64,000 bases of DNA. Source: G963668655 sp963668655. Its GTDB lineage: Bacteria; Myxococcota_A; SURF-8. The notes beneath the pieces are model-generated. The model was not told where the DNA came from, did no database searches, and was given only the letters and a program-made list of their open reading frames with translations. Positions 9,264-16,718 of the stretch are shown here, piece after piece. How positions within the stretch are numbered: the first letter of the stretch is position 1; every line of letters starts with the position of its first letter. The translations under genes and the position numbers were made by a program. The stretch lies in contig CAXXPQ010000002.1 of the NCBI GenBank assembly GCA_963668655.2, positions 744,001 through 808,000 of the forward strand. Reading direction: 5' to 3'.

Positions 9264-10274
9264 ATGCGCATTCGTAATCTGGAAATTCTGCTTATCCTGT
9301 CCATCGTCCTGTCGGTTTTCCTGCTGGCCGGCGGATGCTCCAGCGACAGCACGTCCGGAGACGGCGACGAAGAGGAATGCCCCGCCGGGCAGGTTCTCGG
9401 TCCGGACGGAAAATGCCACGATCCGGTCATTAACGACGGGGACGACGAAACCCTTCCGGACGGCGACAAGGACGATGACGCTCCTGACGGAGACCATGAA
9501 ATCGACGGAGACCAGACGGACGGCGACGGAGATCCGGACAAGGATCCCGAAATCGATGGCGACACCGACGGCGATACTCCGGACGGCGATACTCCGGACG
9601 GCGATACTCCGGACGGCGACACTCCGGACGGCGATACCCCGGACGGCGACAAGGATCCCGACGCGGAAACCGACGGCGACAGCGAGGACGGCGACGAAAC
9701 CGACGGAGAAAGCTGCTTCAATCAAGGTTGCACCATCGACGAGGACTGCTGCTACGGGCATTACTGCATCGGCGGACATTGCGGTTACGACTGCACCCCG
9801 GCCACGGAATTCCTGTGCAGCAATCCCACCGGCTGCTGCGACGCGGCCACGGGGCGCTGCGTAGTCTGCGGCGGCGATCCGGACGAGGAAGAAGCCGAGG
9901 GGCCGCAGATCTGCGATGTCAACGGCATCGGCGGCTATCAGTTCGACTTCCTCTGCCCCACCGGCGAAATCTGTGAAAGCGGGACGGGCTGGTGCGTGGA
10001 AGGCTGCCCCAACGGACAGAGTTGCAGCGCCTCCCAGATCTGCCCGGGCGGCGATCATCCGCGCTGCGTGCCGAAGTGCAACGTCTCCGGGAACACCGGC
10101 GGCGAACTGTACGACAACAACTGCGAGATCGGCCTGATCTGCGGCGATACGGAAAACTACTGCATCGAAGGTTGCAGCGCTTCCAATCCCTGCGATGCGA
10201 ACTTCACCTGCGAAAACGACGATCACCCGCGCTGCGTGGCGAATCGCCGGGGGCTGGACGGCGGAGTGAAGTAA
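9264..10274 (+). CDS. Lipoprotein with TPDGD repeats and two tandem Cys modules
   Basis: 336 residues. The start is supported by GAGGAGG about 8 bp upstream and by a clear lipoprotein signal (hydrophobic stretch ending LLAGGC, Cys25). Residues about 30-150 are an acidic Asp/Gly/Pro/Thr linker that includes five copies of a 15-nt unit. The C-terminal part is Cys-rich. Two modules of about 55 residues (about 216-271 and 272-327) repeat the same pattern: C-(D/N)-V-x-G-x-x-G-G, then C-x3-G-x-I-C, then C-(V/I)-E-G-C, ending in DHPRCV. This indicates internal duplication of a disulfide-stabilised domain. It belongs to the same lipoprotein style as its upstream neighbour but is transcribed from its own promoter and ends at its own terminator. 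Function not recognised. Confidence 0.8.
   Translation: MRIRNLEILLILSIVLSVFLLAGGCSSDSTSGDGDEEECPAGQVLGPDGKCHDPVINDGDDETLPDGDKDDDAPDGDHEIDGDQTDGDGDPDKDPEIDGDTDGDTPDGDTPDGDTPDGDTPDGDTPDGDKDPDAETDGDSEDGDETDGESCFNQGCTIDEDCCYGHYCIGGHCGYDCTPATEFLCSNPTGCCDAATGRCVVCGGDPDEEEAEGPQICDVNGIGGYQFDFLCPTGEICESGTGWCVEGCPNGQSCSASQICPGGDHPRCVPKCNVSGNTGGELYDNNCEIGLICGDTENYCIEGCSASNPCDANFTCENDDHPRCVANRRGLDGGVK
9571..9645 (+). repeat. 15-nt in-frame tandem repeat, 5 copies
   Basis: Five copies of GGCGAYACYCCGGAC encode the Gly-Asp-Thr-Pro-Asp linker of the lipoprotein. The first three copies are identical; the last two differ at single positions. Different unit length and codons from the 18-nt repeat of the neighbouring lipoprotein, so the two tracts probably expanded independently. 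Confidence 0.95.
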
Positions 10275-10300
10275 TCGTTTGGAGAGCATGCGTTTCTTTC

Positions 10301-10330
10301 ACGGGCGACCCCACGGGTCGCCCGTTTTTT
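10301..10330 (+). terminator. Rho-independent terminator after the DGD lipoprotein
   Basis: ACGGGCGACCC, a CAC loop, GGGTCGCCCGT and six T residues form a textbook terminator 27 bp after the stop codon. Confidence 0.9.
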
Positions 10331-10335
10331 CATTC

Positions 10336-10363
10336 TTGACTTTTTCCCGTAAATCCATATTCT
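10336..10363 (+). promoter_or_regulatory. Candidate sigma70-type promoter for the ZU5-like lipoprotein
   Basis: TTGACT (10336-10341), a 16-bp spacer and TATTCT (10358-10363), immediately after the preceding terminator and about 94 bp before the lipoprotein start. Confidence 0.55.
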
Positions 10364-10456
10364 GAAACGACTTCAATTCAGAAAGTGTCGGTATCCGGTT
10401 GGGGCGAACAGGGGGTTCGTCCCCGGGGGATCGTTCAATCCGTGAAAGGAAACATC

Positions 10457-11566
10457 ATGCAAAAAAAGAACATCGCGTGGACTCTGTTGATTTTATTCGT
10501 TCCGGCTTTGATTGTTTGGGGATGCTCGGACGGCGAGGATGAATCCGACGAGATTCCCGGTCCCGTCTCGAAAACCGTCACGGCCGCCGAGGGAGGAAGC
10601 GTGGCCCTGGACGACGGCTCGGCCAAGGTGACCATTCCCGCCGACGCGCTTTCCGAAGATACCGAAATCACGATTGAAACCCACGCCAAGGCGGATTACG
10701 ACACGGATGGAATTCTGGGTTCGAACGTGTTCGAGTTCGGTCCGGACGGGCTTCAGTTCAATCAGGCCGTGACGCTGGAACTGGCGTTTTCCGGATCGGT
10801 CCCGGAAGGAAAGAAGGCGCTTCTCGGTGTCTACGAAAACGACGCCTGGCAACCCGTGGAAGGATCGTCCCTTTCCGGAAACACCGTATCGGGGCCGGTG
10901 ATGCATTTCTCCCTTTACGCCATCGTCTTCGTGGATGGAAACGCCGTCATCACCACCCTGGATGAAATGTGCCGGGATCTGGATTTCAGCCCTTGCGGCG
11001 GAGATCTGGTTGCAAGTTGGGCGATCCAAGGACTTTGCTACCAGGCCGAGGTTTCGAACGATGAAAATCCCTTTACCGACATCCCCGAATGTTCGGATTA
11101 CCGGCTTCTGGCCGATGTGGACTGGCAGGGCGGCATCGAGTTTCTCTCGGACAACACGTACACCGCCGATATGACCTACGACATGGATGTCATCGTCGAG
11201 GTTTCGGAAACCTGCCTATTGAAACTGCGCGATAAATACGAGGAAATTCCGGCAAATACCGCGCCCGCCGATCTCTGCACGATGATCGCGGAGATGAACG
11301 GCGGCACAGACGTAGGCGCAGAAGCCCTTTTCGAGAATGAACTGTGCACCATCACCACGCCGACGAAGGAAGGCGAACCTGCCGGTCCCGGAACCGCCGG
11401 AACCTGGAGCGTGGAAGGCAATACGGCCACGATGATCTCGGACGATCAGAATTACGGCGCCATCTACGCCTTCTGCATCGAGGACGATCAACTCATTTTC
11501 GAGATTCCGGAACCGAAAGAGGATGAAGGCTACAACTATCACCACTTGGTGCTGGAGAAGAAGTGA
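10457..11566 (+). CDS. Lipoprotein with ZU5-like domain
   Basis: 369 residues. The start at 10457 is preferred because GAAAGGA lies 5-11 bp upstream and the protein then opens with a lysine-rich, hydrophobic lipoprotein signal (LLILFVPALIVWGC). After an acidic linker, residues about 40-155 match the ZU5-type pattern: a GGSVALDDGSAKVTIPADAL strand-turn, then a FGPDGLQFNQAVTLEL strand and a terminal HFSLYAIV strand. ZU5 domains are usually protein-interaction or autoproteolytic modules on surface proteins. The C-terminal 210 residues contain scattered Cys and a lipocalin-like TAGTWSVEGNTATM segment; no enzyme motif recognised. An IS630 element begins about 20 bp after the stop. Confidence 0.75.
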   Translation: MQKKNIAWTLLILFVPALIVWGCSDGEDESDEIPGPVSKTVTAAEGGSVALDDGSAKVTIPADALSEDTEITIETHAKADYDTDGILGSNVFEFGPDGLQFNQAVTLELAFSGSVPEGKKALLGVYENDAWQPVEGSSLSGNTVSGPVMHFSLYAIVFVDGNAVITTLDEMCRDLDFSPCGGDLVASWAIQGLCYQAEVSNDENPFTDIPECSDYRLLADVDWQGGIEFLSDNTYTADMTYDMDVIVEVSETCLLKLRDKYEEIPANTAPADLCTMIAEMNGGTDVGAEALFENELCTITTPTKEGEPAGPGTAGTWSVEGNTATMISDDQNYGAIYAFCIEDDQLIFEIPEPKEDEGYNYHHLVLEKK

Positions 11567-11592
11567 TTCTGAAAGGTTAGAGTCAGTATTAC

Positions 11593-12243
11593 TCATTTTG
11601 CGCCACCGCAGATGGAGCGGCAAAGCGCCGGGTTTTGCATGAAGGAGCGCAGCGCTTCCATCAGGTGATCCGTCAATTCGGCATGATTCCTTGCAATGAA
11701 CTGACTGAAGAACCGGTTTTTCATCACCAGCCAGATACGCTCGATAGGATTGAAGTCCGGCGAGTACGGAGGCAGATACAGTGGCTCGATCCGGCCCCAG
11801 TGCAAGGCTTTCGTCTTATGCCAGCTTGCGTTGTCCATAATCATCACCACCCGCCCCGAGCCGATCTCCTTCTGCATGTGATCCAAGAAAATCTGAAAAC
11901 TCTCCGTGTTCACAACCGGCAGAATCAGGCTAAAGAAAGCCCCGTTTTCAGGACAAACAGCCCCCACGATGTTGTCCTTGATGTGCTTGCCCGTGTACGG
12001 CATTGTCGGCTTGGAGCCGCGTTTGGCCAGAATGCGCCGCGGCTTGGGATCGCCCATCACCCCGCTTTCGTCCTGATACCAGATCTCGATCTCCGGATCG
12101 GATTCGAGCGCGGACAAAAGCTCCTGGAAACGCGCGCGCATCGCCTGGTCTTGTTTGTCCGGCCACGGACGCGGGCGCAGGTAGCGATAGCCCATCTGCC
12201 GCAGCACGTAGCACACGTGCGAGTAGCTGATCTCTAATCGGTG
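11593..12243 (-). CDS. IS630 transposase, OrfB (DDE catalytic part, -1 frame)
   Basis: Carries the DDE catalytic core. WYQDESGV supplies the first Asp, VMIMDNASWH the second, and PPYSPDFNPIERIW the final Glu. About 35 residues separate the last two, as in IS630/Tc1-mariner enzymes. In-frame reading runs upstream of the first GTG (12216) through HRLEISYSHVCYVLR to the A8 slip site, so the normal product is very likely an OrfA-OrfB fusion made by -1 frameshifting (about 340 residues, the usual IS630 transposase length). The stop lies inside the presumed left end. Confidence 0.85.
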   Translation of the reverse strand, partial: HRLEISYSHVCYVLRQMGYRYLRPRPWPDKQDQAMRARFQELLSALESDPEIEIWYQDESGVMGDPKPRRILAKRGSKPTMPYTGKHIKDNIVGAVCPENGAFFSLILPVVNTESFQIFLDHMQKEIGSGRVVMIMDNASWHKTKALHWGRIEPLYLPPYSPDFNPIERIWLVMKNRFFSQFIARNHAELTDHLMEALRSFMQNPALCRSICGGAK

Positions 12244-12614
12244 TTTTTTTTAAGGTGGCCGCGAATGGCGATGGCCGTGATCTTACGCCCGTTGATGGTT
12301 TCGCGGATGTCGAAGATGTCTTCGATTTCCGCCCGCATCTCGGGCGTCACTTTCGAGGCGCGACCACGGTGTCGGCTTTTCAATCCCTCCCTTCCAAATT
12401 CATCCCAGCGCCGGCGCCAGCGCGTGATGGCCGACTCGGAAACCCCGATGATTTCTGCCACATCCTTGCGTGTGCGTCCCTTCATCAACAGGCGGATGGC
12501 GTTGAGGCGCTCCTTCAACTTCCCGTCGCGCTCCTTGCGGTACTGCGCTTCGACTTCCTCAAGCCCGCCTTTCGTCGTGTCTGGTCGCTTCAGGTTAGGC
12601 ATGCCCACAAGCAT
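12234..12614 (-). CDS. IS630 transposase, OrfA (helix-turn-helix DNA-binding part)
   Basis: 126 residues. Residues about 25-80 contain the homeodomain-like helix-turn-helix of IS630 transposases (RLLMKGRTRKDVAEIIGVSE, then AITRWRRRWDEFG), which binds the terminal repeats. Reading ends at GHLKKNTD just after a run of eight A residues (12244-12251, plus-strand T8). A -1 slip there continues into OrfB. ATG codons at 12614 and 12602 are both possible starts. Confidence 0.85.
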   Translation of the reverse strand: MLVGMPNLKRPDTTKGGLEEVEAQYRKERDGKLKERLNAIRLLMKGRTRKDVAEIIGVSESAITRWRRRWDEFGREGLKSRHRGRASKVTPEMRAEIEDIFDIRETINGRKITAIAIRGHLKKNTD

Positions 12615-12660
12615 ACCTTATTTTGAATGGAATTAATACCCCCCGTAGCGCATTTCTATT

Positions 12661-12684
12661 AATAGTGGCTATAATAGTGGCTAT
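12661..12684 (+). repeat. Two tandem copies of a 12-bp AT-rich unit
   Basis: AATAGTGGCTAT is directly repeated twice just outside the estimated right end of the IS630 element. It could be a remnant of the insertion target or of the element end. No coding capacity. Confidence 0.6.
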
Positions 12685-12700
12685 AACAACCCGTATTACA

Positions 12701-12764
12701 AAGACACACAGCCTCCCCGTCTTCGACGGTGAGACTATGGCACCCATGTCCGGGGCACCCGGGG
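12701..12764 (+). repeat. Solo copy (A) of the RAYT-associated repeat
   Basis: It contains GACACACAGCCTCCC, a short hairpin (CCGTC-TTC-GACGG), GTGAGACTATGGCACCCAT and then a CGGGGCACCCGGG box. The same conserved arms, with a different hairpin sequence between them, occur on both sides of the RAYT gene at 50961-51043 and 51576-51640. It lies between the IS630 element and the L17 operon terminator. Confidence 0.85.
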
Positions 12765-12775
12765 AGAGAAAAATC

Positions 12776-12812
12776 GCACAAAAAACGGGCGGTCCTTTCG
12801 GAACCGCCCGTG
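12776..12812 (-). terminator. Rho-independent terminator of the ribosomal supercluster
   Basis: Read on the minus strand, ACGGGCGGTTCC, GAAA, GGACCGCCCGT is followed by a T6 tract 26 bp after the rplQ stop codon. It closes the roughly 34-kb run of minus-strand information genes. Confidence 0.9.
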
Positions 12813-12837
12813 CATGAATCGAACGCTTGCCTTCGGC

Positions 12838-13254
12838 CTATTCCTCGCCGAACTCCTCCACTTTCTGGGTGGCTTCATCGGAAGGACCGGCTTCCAGGTC
12901 TTCCCGCAGGAATTCGATGATGGATACGGGGGCGTTGTCGCCGGGGCGGAAGTGATCCTTCAGGATGCGCGTATAGCCGCCGTTTCGCTTGGCGAAAACC
13001 TTGCCGTATTCGGAAAACAGTTTCTGAACGGCCCGCTTGTCGAAAAGCTTGGAAGCGACAAGCCGCCGGGCGTGAAGATCGCCGCGCTTGGCCAGGGTCA
13101 CCATCCGTTCGACGTAGGGTCGAAGCTGCTTGGCCTTGGTATCGGTTGTTCGAATGCGGCCATGCAGAATCAGAGAAGTGGCCAGATTCCGCAAAATCGC
13201 CTTGCGATGTTCGGAACCATGCCCGAGTTTGTTGTGAGCCTTGCGATGTCTCAT
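12838..13254 (-). CDS. rplQ: 50S ribosomal protein L17
   Basis: 138 residues. It opens with the L17 signature MRHRKAHNKLGHGSEHRKA and contains ATSLILHGRIRTT and the KRNGGYTRIL motif at about 85-95. L17 binds 23S rRNA near the exit tunnel. The acidic C-terminal tail (SDEATQKVEEFGEE) extends beyond the ~115-residue core. Last gene of the alpha operon, 48 bp after rpoA, followed by the terminator. Confidence 0.97.
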   Translation of the reverse strand: MRHRKAHNKLGHGSEHRKAILRNLATSLILHGRIRTTDTKAKQLRPYVERMVTLAKRGDLHARRLVASKLFDKRAVQKLFSEYGKVFAKRNGGYTRILKDHFRPGDNAPVSIIEFLREDLEAGPSDEATQKVEEFGEE

Positions 13255-13302
13255 CTTCCGCGTCCTTTCCCTTCACGCTCCTCTCCGGATGGCCGGAGCG
13301 GT

Positions 13303-14292
13303 TTACACTTTGTCTTTCGGAGGCACGAAGCCTTCCAGTTTCATTCCCAGGGAGAGCCCCATTTCGGCCAGGATTTCCTTGATCTCGTTCAGGGATTTCC
13401 GTCCGAAGTTCTTGGTTTTGAGCATCTCGGATTCCGTGCGGGTCACCAGTTCATAGATGTATTTGATGTTCGCGTTCTGCAGGCAGTTGGCCGAACGAAC
13501 GGACAGTTCCAGTTCATCCACGGAACGGAGCAGGTTCTTGTTGAACTCCTCCTCCGGCCGGTCGGCTTCCTCGATCTCCGCGTCCACGGTCTCGTCGAAG
13601 TTGATGAAGATGGAGAGCTGCTCCTTCAGGATCTTTGCGGCCAGGCCCAGGGCGTCGTCCGGCCGAACGGATCCGTCCGTGGTGATCTCCATGGTCAGCT
13701 TGTCGAAGTCGATCCGCTGTCCCACGCGGGACTGGTTGATGTAATAGTTCACGTCCAGCACCGGCGAATAGTTGGCGTCGATGGGAATCGTGTTGATGGG
13801 CAGTTCCTGCTCGGCGATGCTGCCGGCCTGCACGTACCCGCGCCCCATCTCGATGGTCAGCTCCATGGCGAATTCGCCGTTCTCCCCCACCGTGGCGATG
13901 TGATGGTCGGGATTGATGACGGTGACCATGTTATGGGCGATATCTCCCGCCGTGATCTCGCAGGGGCCCTTCTTCTCGATGCGCACCTCCACCTTTTCGG
14001 TGTCGTGCATTTTCAGCTCGACCTGCTTCAGGTTGAGAATGATCTTCGTAACGTCTTCCGCCACTTCGGGGATCGTCGCAAACTCGTGCAGGACATCATC
14101 GAAACGCACGGCGGTGACCGCCGCTCCGCGCAGGGACGAAAGCAGAATCCGCCGTAGCGAGTTTCCGATCGTCGTGCCGTATCCGCGCATCAGCGGCTCG
14201 CAGGAGAACTTCCCGTAGCGATCGGTCAGTTTCTCGCGGTCCACTTCCAGCCGTTTCGGCTTGATGAGGTCATGCCAGTTTTTATACAACAT
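13303..14292 (-). CDS. rpoA: RNA polymerase alpha subunit
   Basis: 329 residues, full length. The N-terminal dimerisation domain includes EPLMRGYGTTIGNSLRRILL. The C-terminal domain that contacts UP elements and activators is at about 245-320 (NLLRSVDELELSVRSANCLQ, FGRKSLNEIKEILAEMGLSL). Located between rpsD and rplQ as in most bacterial alpha operons. Confidence 0.98.
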   Translation of the reverse strand: MLYKNWHDLIKPKRLEVDREKLTDRYGKFSCEPLMRGYGTTIGNSLRRILLSSLRGAAVTAVRFDDVLHEFATIPEVAEDVTKIILNLKQVELKMHDTEKVEVRIEKKGPCEITAGDIAHNMVTVINPDHHIATVGENGEFAMELTIEMGRGYVQAGSIAEQELPINTIPIDANYSPVLDVNYYINQSRVGQRIDFDKLTMEITTDGSVRPDDALGLAAKILKEQLSIFINFDETVDAEIEEADRPEEEFNKNLLRSVDELELSVRSANCLQNANIKYIYELVTRTESEMLKTKNFGRKSLNEIKEILAEMGLSLGMKLEGFVPPKDKV

Positions 14293-14329
14293 GGTTCCTC
14301 CTGGTTCGATGGCGAAAGCCGCCTATCGT

Positions 14330-14962
14330 TTATTTCGAGTACAGCTCGACAATGAGGCGCTCGTTCACGTCCAGTTGGATATCCTCGCGCGACGGCAACT
14401 GCTTGACGGATCCGGTGAAACTGTTTCGATCCAACTCCAGCCAGGCCGGAAGTCCGCGCCGATCGATGGCCTCCAGAGCCGCTTTGATGCGCTCCACCTT
14501 GCGGCTCTTCTCGTTCACGCTGATCTCGTCTCCTACCCGGACCTGCAGGGAAGGAATGTTCACCCGCCGCCCGTTCACGCGGAAATGACGATGGCGAACG
14601 AACTGGCGGGCCTCCGAGCGGGAGGACGCCAGACCGAGGCGATAAATGACATTGTCCAGCCGCTGCTCCAGAAGGCGCAGCAGGTTTTCGCCGGTGATGC
14701 CCTTCTGCCGCTCGGCGATACCGAAATACTTGCGGAACTGCTTTTCCAGAATCCCGTAGATCCGGCGGACTTTCTGCTTTTCGCGAAGCTGCAAGCCGTA
14801 CTCGGAGGTCTTCCGCCGTCCGAAGGCGTGCTCGCCCGGCGGATAGGGTTTCCGCTTCTGCTCCATGGAACACTTCATGGTGAAGCATCGTTCGCCTTTC
14901 AGAAAGAGCTTCGCTCCCTCCCGGCGACACTGACGGCATTTCGAACCTGTGTATTTAGCCAA
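14330..14962 (-). CDS. rpsD: 30S ribosomal protein S4, zinc-binding form
   Basis: 210 residues. The first 45 residues hold four Cys (KCRQC, RCFTMKC), the zinc-binding C+ form of S4. A central RNA-binding S4 domain (RLDNVIYRLGLASSRSEARQ, then VRHRHFRVNGRRV) follows. S4 initiates 16S rRNA assembly and in some bacteria represses its own operon. 32 bp after rpsK. Confidence 0.97.
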   Translation of the reverse strand: MAKYTGSKCRQCRREGAKLFLKGERCFTMKCSMEQKRKPYPPGEHAFGRRKTSEYGLQLREKQKVRRIYGILEKQFRKYFGIAERQKGITGENLLRLLEQRLDNVIYRLGLASSRSEARQFVRHRHFRVNGRRVNIPSLQVRVGDEISVNEKSRKVERIKAALEAIDRRGLPAWLELDRNSFTGSVKQLPSREDIQLDVNERLIVELYSK

Positions 14963-14994
14963 ACGTCATTCCTCCTGTTTCGGAACCGCGAGAG

Positions 14995-15387
14995 TTACAC
15001 CCGCCGCCGTTTCGGCGGCCGGCAGCCGTTGTGCGGCACCGGAGTGACATCGCGGATCAACGTAATTTTCAATCCCGCCGAGGAAAGAGCCCTGAGCGCG
15101 GATTCGCGTCCGGACCCGGGCCCCTTGACAAAGACGGAAACGTTCTGCAATCCATGCTCCTTGGCCTTCTTGGCCGCATCCTCGGCCGCGCTCTGGGCCG
15201 CGAACGGCGTGCTCTTGCGCGAGCCCTTGAACCCGATCGTGCCGGCGGAAGACCAGGAAATGGCATTGCCCGAAACGTCCGTGATCGTAACGATCGTGTT
15301 GTTGAACGTGCTCGTGATATAGGCAATACCCGTCTGGATATTTTTCTTTACCTTCTTGCCTCGCGTCCTGCGCGTGGGTCGTGCCAT
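14995..15387 (-). CDS. rpsK: 30S ribosomal protein S11
   Basis: 130 residues. Carries the S11 core ITSTFNNTIVTITD, GFKGSRKSTPFAAQ, the GPGSGRESALRAL loop, and the C-terminal VTPVPHNGCRPPKRRRV that binds 16S rRNA in the platform. Usual position between rpsM and rpsD. Confidence 0.98.
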   Translation of the reverse strand: MARPTRRTRGKKVKKNIQTGIAYITSTFNNTIVTITDVSGNAISWSSAGTIGFKGSRKSTPFAAQSAAEDAAKKAKEHGLQNVSVFVKGPGSGRESALRALSSAGLKITLIRDVTPVPHNGCRPPKRRRV

Positions 15388-15414
15388 TTCGGCTCCTCCA
15401 GAATAGAGAAAATC

Positions 15415-15780
15415 TTATTTCTTGCGTCCGAGAATCTTCCTCGGTCCTTTGTGCGTCCGAGCGTTCGTGTGCGTGCGCTGCCCGCGTACGGGGAGTCCGC
15501 GCCGATGCCGAAGCCCGCGGTAGCAGCCCAGATCCATCAGACGTTTGATGTTCATCTGGATCTCGCGACGAAGGTCGCCTTCCACGGTGTATTCGTCGTC
15601 GATGAGACGGCGGATCTTCTGTACGTCCGCTTCCGTAAGGTCATCCGACTTCAAGGCTGGATCGATTTTAGCCTTTTCCAGGATATTTCTCGCCGACTGC
15701 CGGCCCAGGCCGTAAATGTAAGTCAGCGCGATATCGATCCGTTTCTTGCGCGGGAGGTCAACACCAGCTATGCGTGCCAA
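15415..15780 (-). CDS. rpsM: 30S ribosomal protein S13
   Basis: 121 residues. Begins MARIAGVDLPRKKRIDIALT and contains the RGLRHRRGLPVRGQRT H2TH-tail junction and an Arg/Lys-rich C-terminal tail (NARTHKGPRKILGRKK) that reaches the decoding region. S13 forms intersubunit bridges in the 30S head. 44 bp after rpmJ. Confidence 0.98.
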   Translation of the reverse strand: MARIAGVDLPRKKRIDIALTYIYGLGRQSARNILEKAKIDPALKSDDLTEADVQKIRRLIDDEYTVEGDLRREIQMNIKRLMDLGCYRGLRHRRGLPVRGQRTHTNARTHKGPRKILGRKK

Positions 15781-15824
15781 GGTTCTCTCCTTTTACCTCT
15801 CAATTGATACCCACAGGCGCCGGA

Positions 15825-15938
15825 CTAGCCCTGCACCTGTTTGTGCCGGGGGTTCTCGCAAATCACGCGAACCTTGCCCTTGCGCTTGATAATCTTGCAC
15901 TTGTCGCAAATCTTTTTGATCGAAGCTCTTACCTTCAT
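15825..15938 (-). CDS. rpmJ: 50S ribosomal protein L36
   Basis: 37 residues, read directly from the sequence: starts MKVRASIKKICDKC and ends ICENPRHKQVQG. The zinc ligands Cys11, Cys14, Cys27 and His32 are present, so this is the C+ form. Lies 30 bp after map and 44 bp before rpsM. No infA lies between map and rpmJ, where many bacteria have it. Confidence 0.95.
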   Translation of the reverse strand: MKVRASIKKICDKCKIIKRKGKVRVICENPRHKQVQG

Positions 15939-15968
15939 TATCCGTCTCCTCTTTTGGACGGTTCAAGT

Positions 15969-16712
15969 TCACGTCAGAATCCGCGGACCGTCTTTCGTAA
16001 TGGCGATGGAGTGTTCCCAGTGCGCGGAGAGTTTTCCATCCGCGGTAACGGCCGTCCAACCGTCATCCAGAATCCGCAAGTCGTACACACCCTCGTTTAT
16101 CATCGGCTCCACCGCCAGCACCATGCCTTCCTTCAGCCGGATGCCGGTGCCCGGGAGACCGTAGTTCGGAACCTGCGGATCCTCGTGAAGCTTGCGTCCG
16201 ACACCATGCCCAACGAATTGCCGGACGACGGAGAATCCGAAAGGTTCCACGTAGGACTGCACCGCGTGGCCGATGTCTCCCAGTCGGTTTCCGGGGAGCA
16301 TCACGGCGATGGCCCGGGCCAGGGATTCCTTCGTCGCCTCGTTCAGGCGTTTCGCCGTTTCGGAAGCGCTGCCGGCCACATGACTCCTGGCGGCGTCTCC
16401 GATCCAGCCGTTCAGCGTCGCTCCGACATCCAGGCTGACGAGATCGCCATCCTTGATCTTCCGCTTCGGACTGGGAATCCCGTGCACGATCTCCTCGTTG
16501 ATGGAGATGCATACGCTTGCCGGATACCCGTTGTACCCTTTGAACGACGGAGTGGCCTTGTGTTTTCGGATGTAGTCCTCCGCGAACGCATCCAGTTCCG
16601 CCGTCGTTACGCCGGGTTCCACCATTTTGCCGAGCGCTTCGTGGACGCCGGCGACGATCTGTCCTGCTTCAAAGACCCGTTCAATCTCGTCCGGACTCTT
16701 CAGGTGAATCAT
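15969..16712 (-). CDS. map: Methionine aminopeptidase, type I
   Basis: 247 residues. Removes the initiator Met from nascent proteins. Expected metal-ligand motifs are present: VSLDVGATLNGWIGDAA (Asp pair), GHGVGRKLHEDPQVPNYG (His), MVLAVEPMINEG (Glu) and HWEHSIAIT (Glu). No N-terminal SH3-binding extension. Follows adk by 6 bp, the common secY-adk-map arrangement. Confidence 0.97.
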   Translation of the reverse strand: MIHLKSPDEIERVFEAGQIVAGVHEALGKMVEPGVTTAELDAFAEDYIRKHKATPSFKGYNGYPASVCISINEEIVHGIPSPKRKIKDGDLVSLDVGATLNGWIGDAARSHVAGSASETAKRLNEATKESLARAIAVMLPGNRLGDIGHAVQSYVEPFGFSVVRQFVGHGVGRKLHEDPQVPNYGLPGTGIRLKEGMVLAVEPMINEGVYDLRILDDGWTAVTADGKLSAHWEHSIAITKDGPRILT

Positions 16713-16718
16713 ACCGGA

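Larger units (their letters stand above)
11587..12638 (-). mobile_element. IS630-family insertion sequence
   Basis: A two-frame transposase fills this interval. The ends are estimated from a weak inverted similarity (GTATTACTCATT at the left, GTATTAATTCCATT reading inward at the right), with TA at both ends as expected for IS630/Tc1-type insertion. The boundaries are uncertain by perhaps 20 bp. It sits just beyond the stop codon of the ZU5-like lipoprotein, so it does not appear to interrupt a gene. Confidence 0.7.

Noticed and set aside
7453..9645. Regular repeats at 7453-7560 and 9571-9645 as a possible CRISPR array
   Set aside because: Units are 18 and 15 nt without spacers and lie in frame inside lipoprotein genes; no cas genes nearby.
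12661..12684. TATAAT within the 12-bp repeat as a promoter
   Set aside because: No -35 element at suitable spacing and no gene downstream on the plus strand before the convergent terminator.
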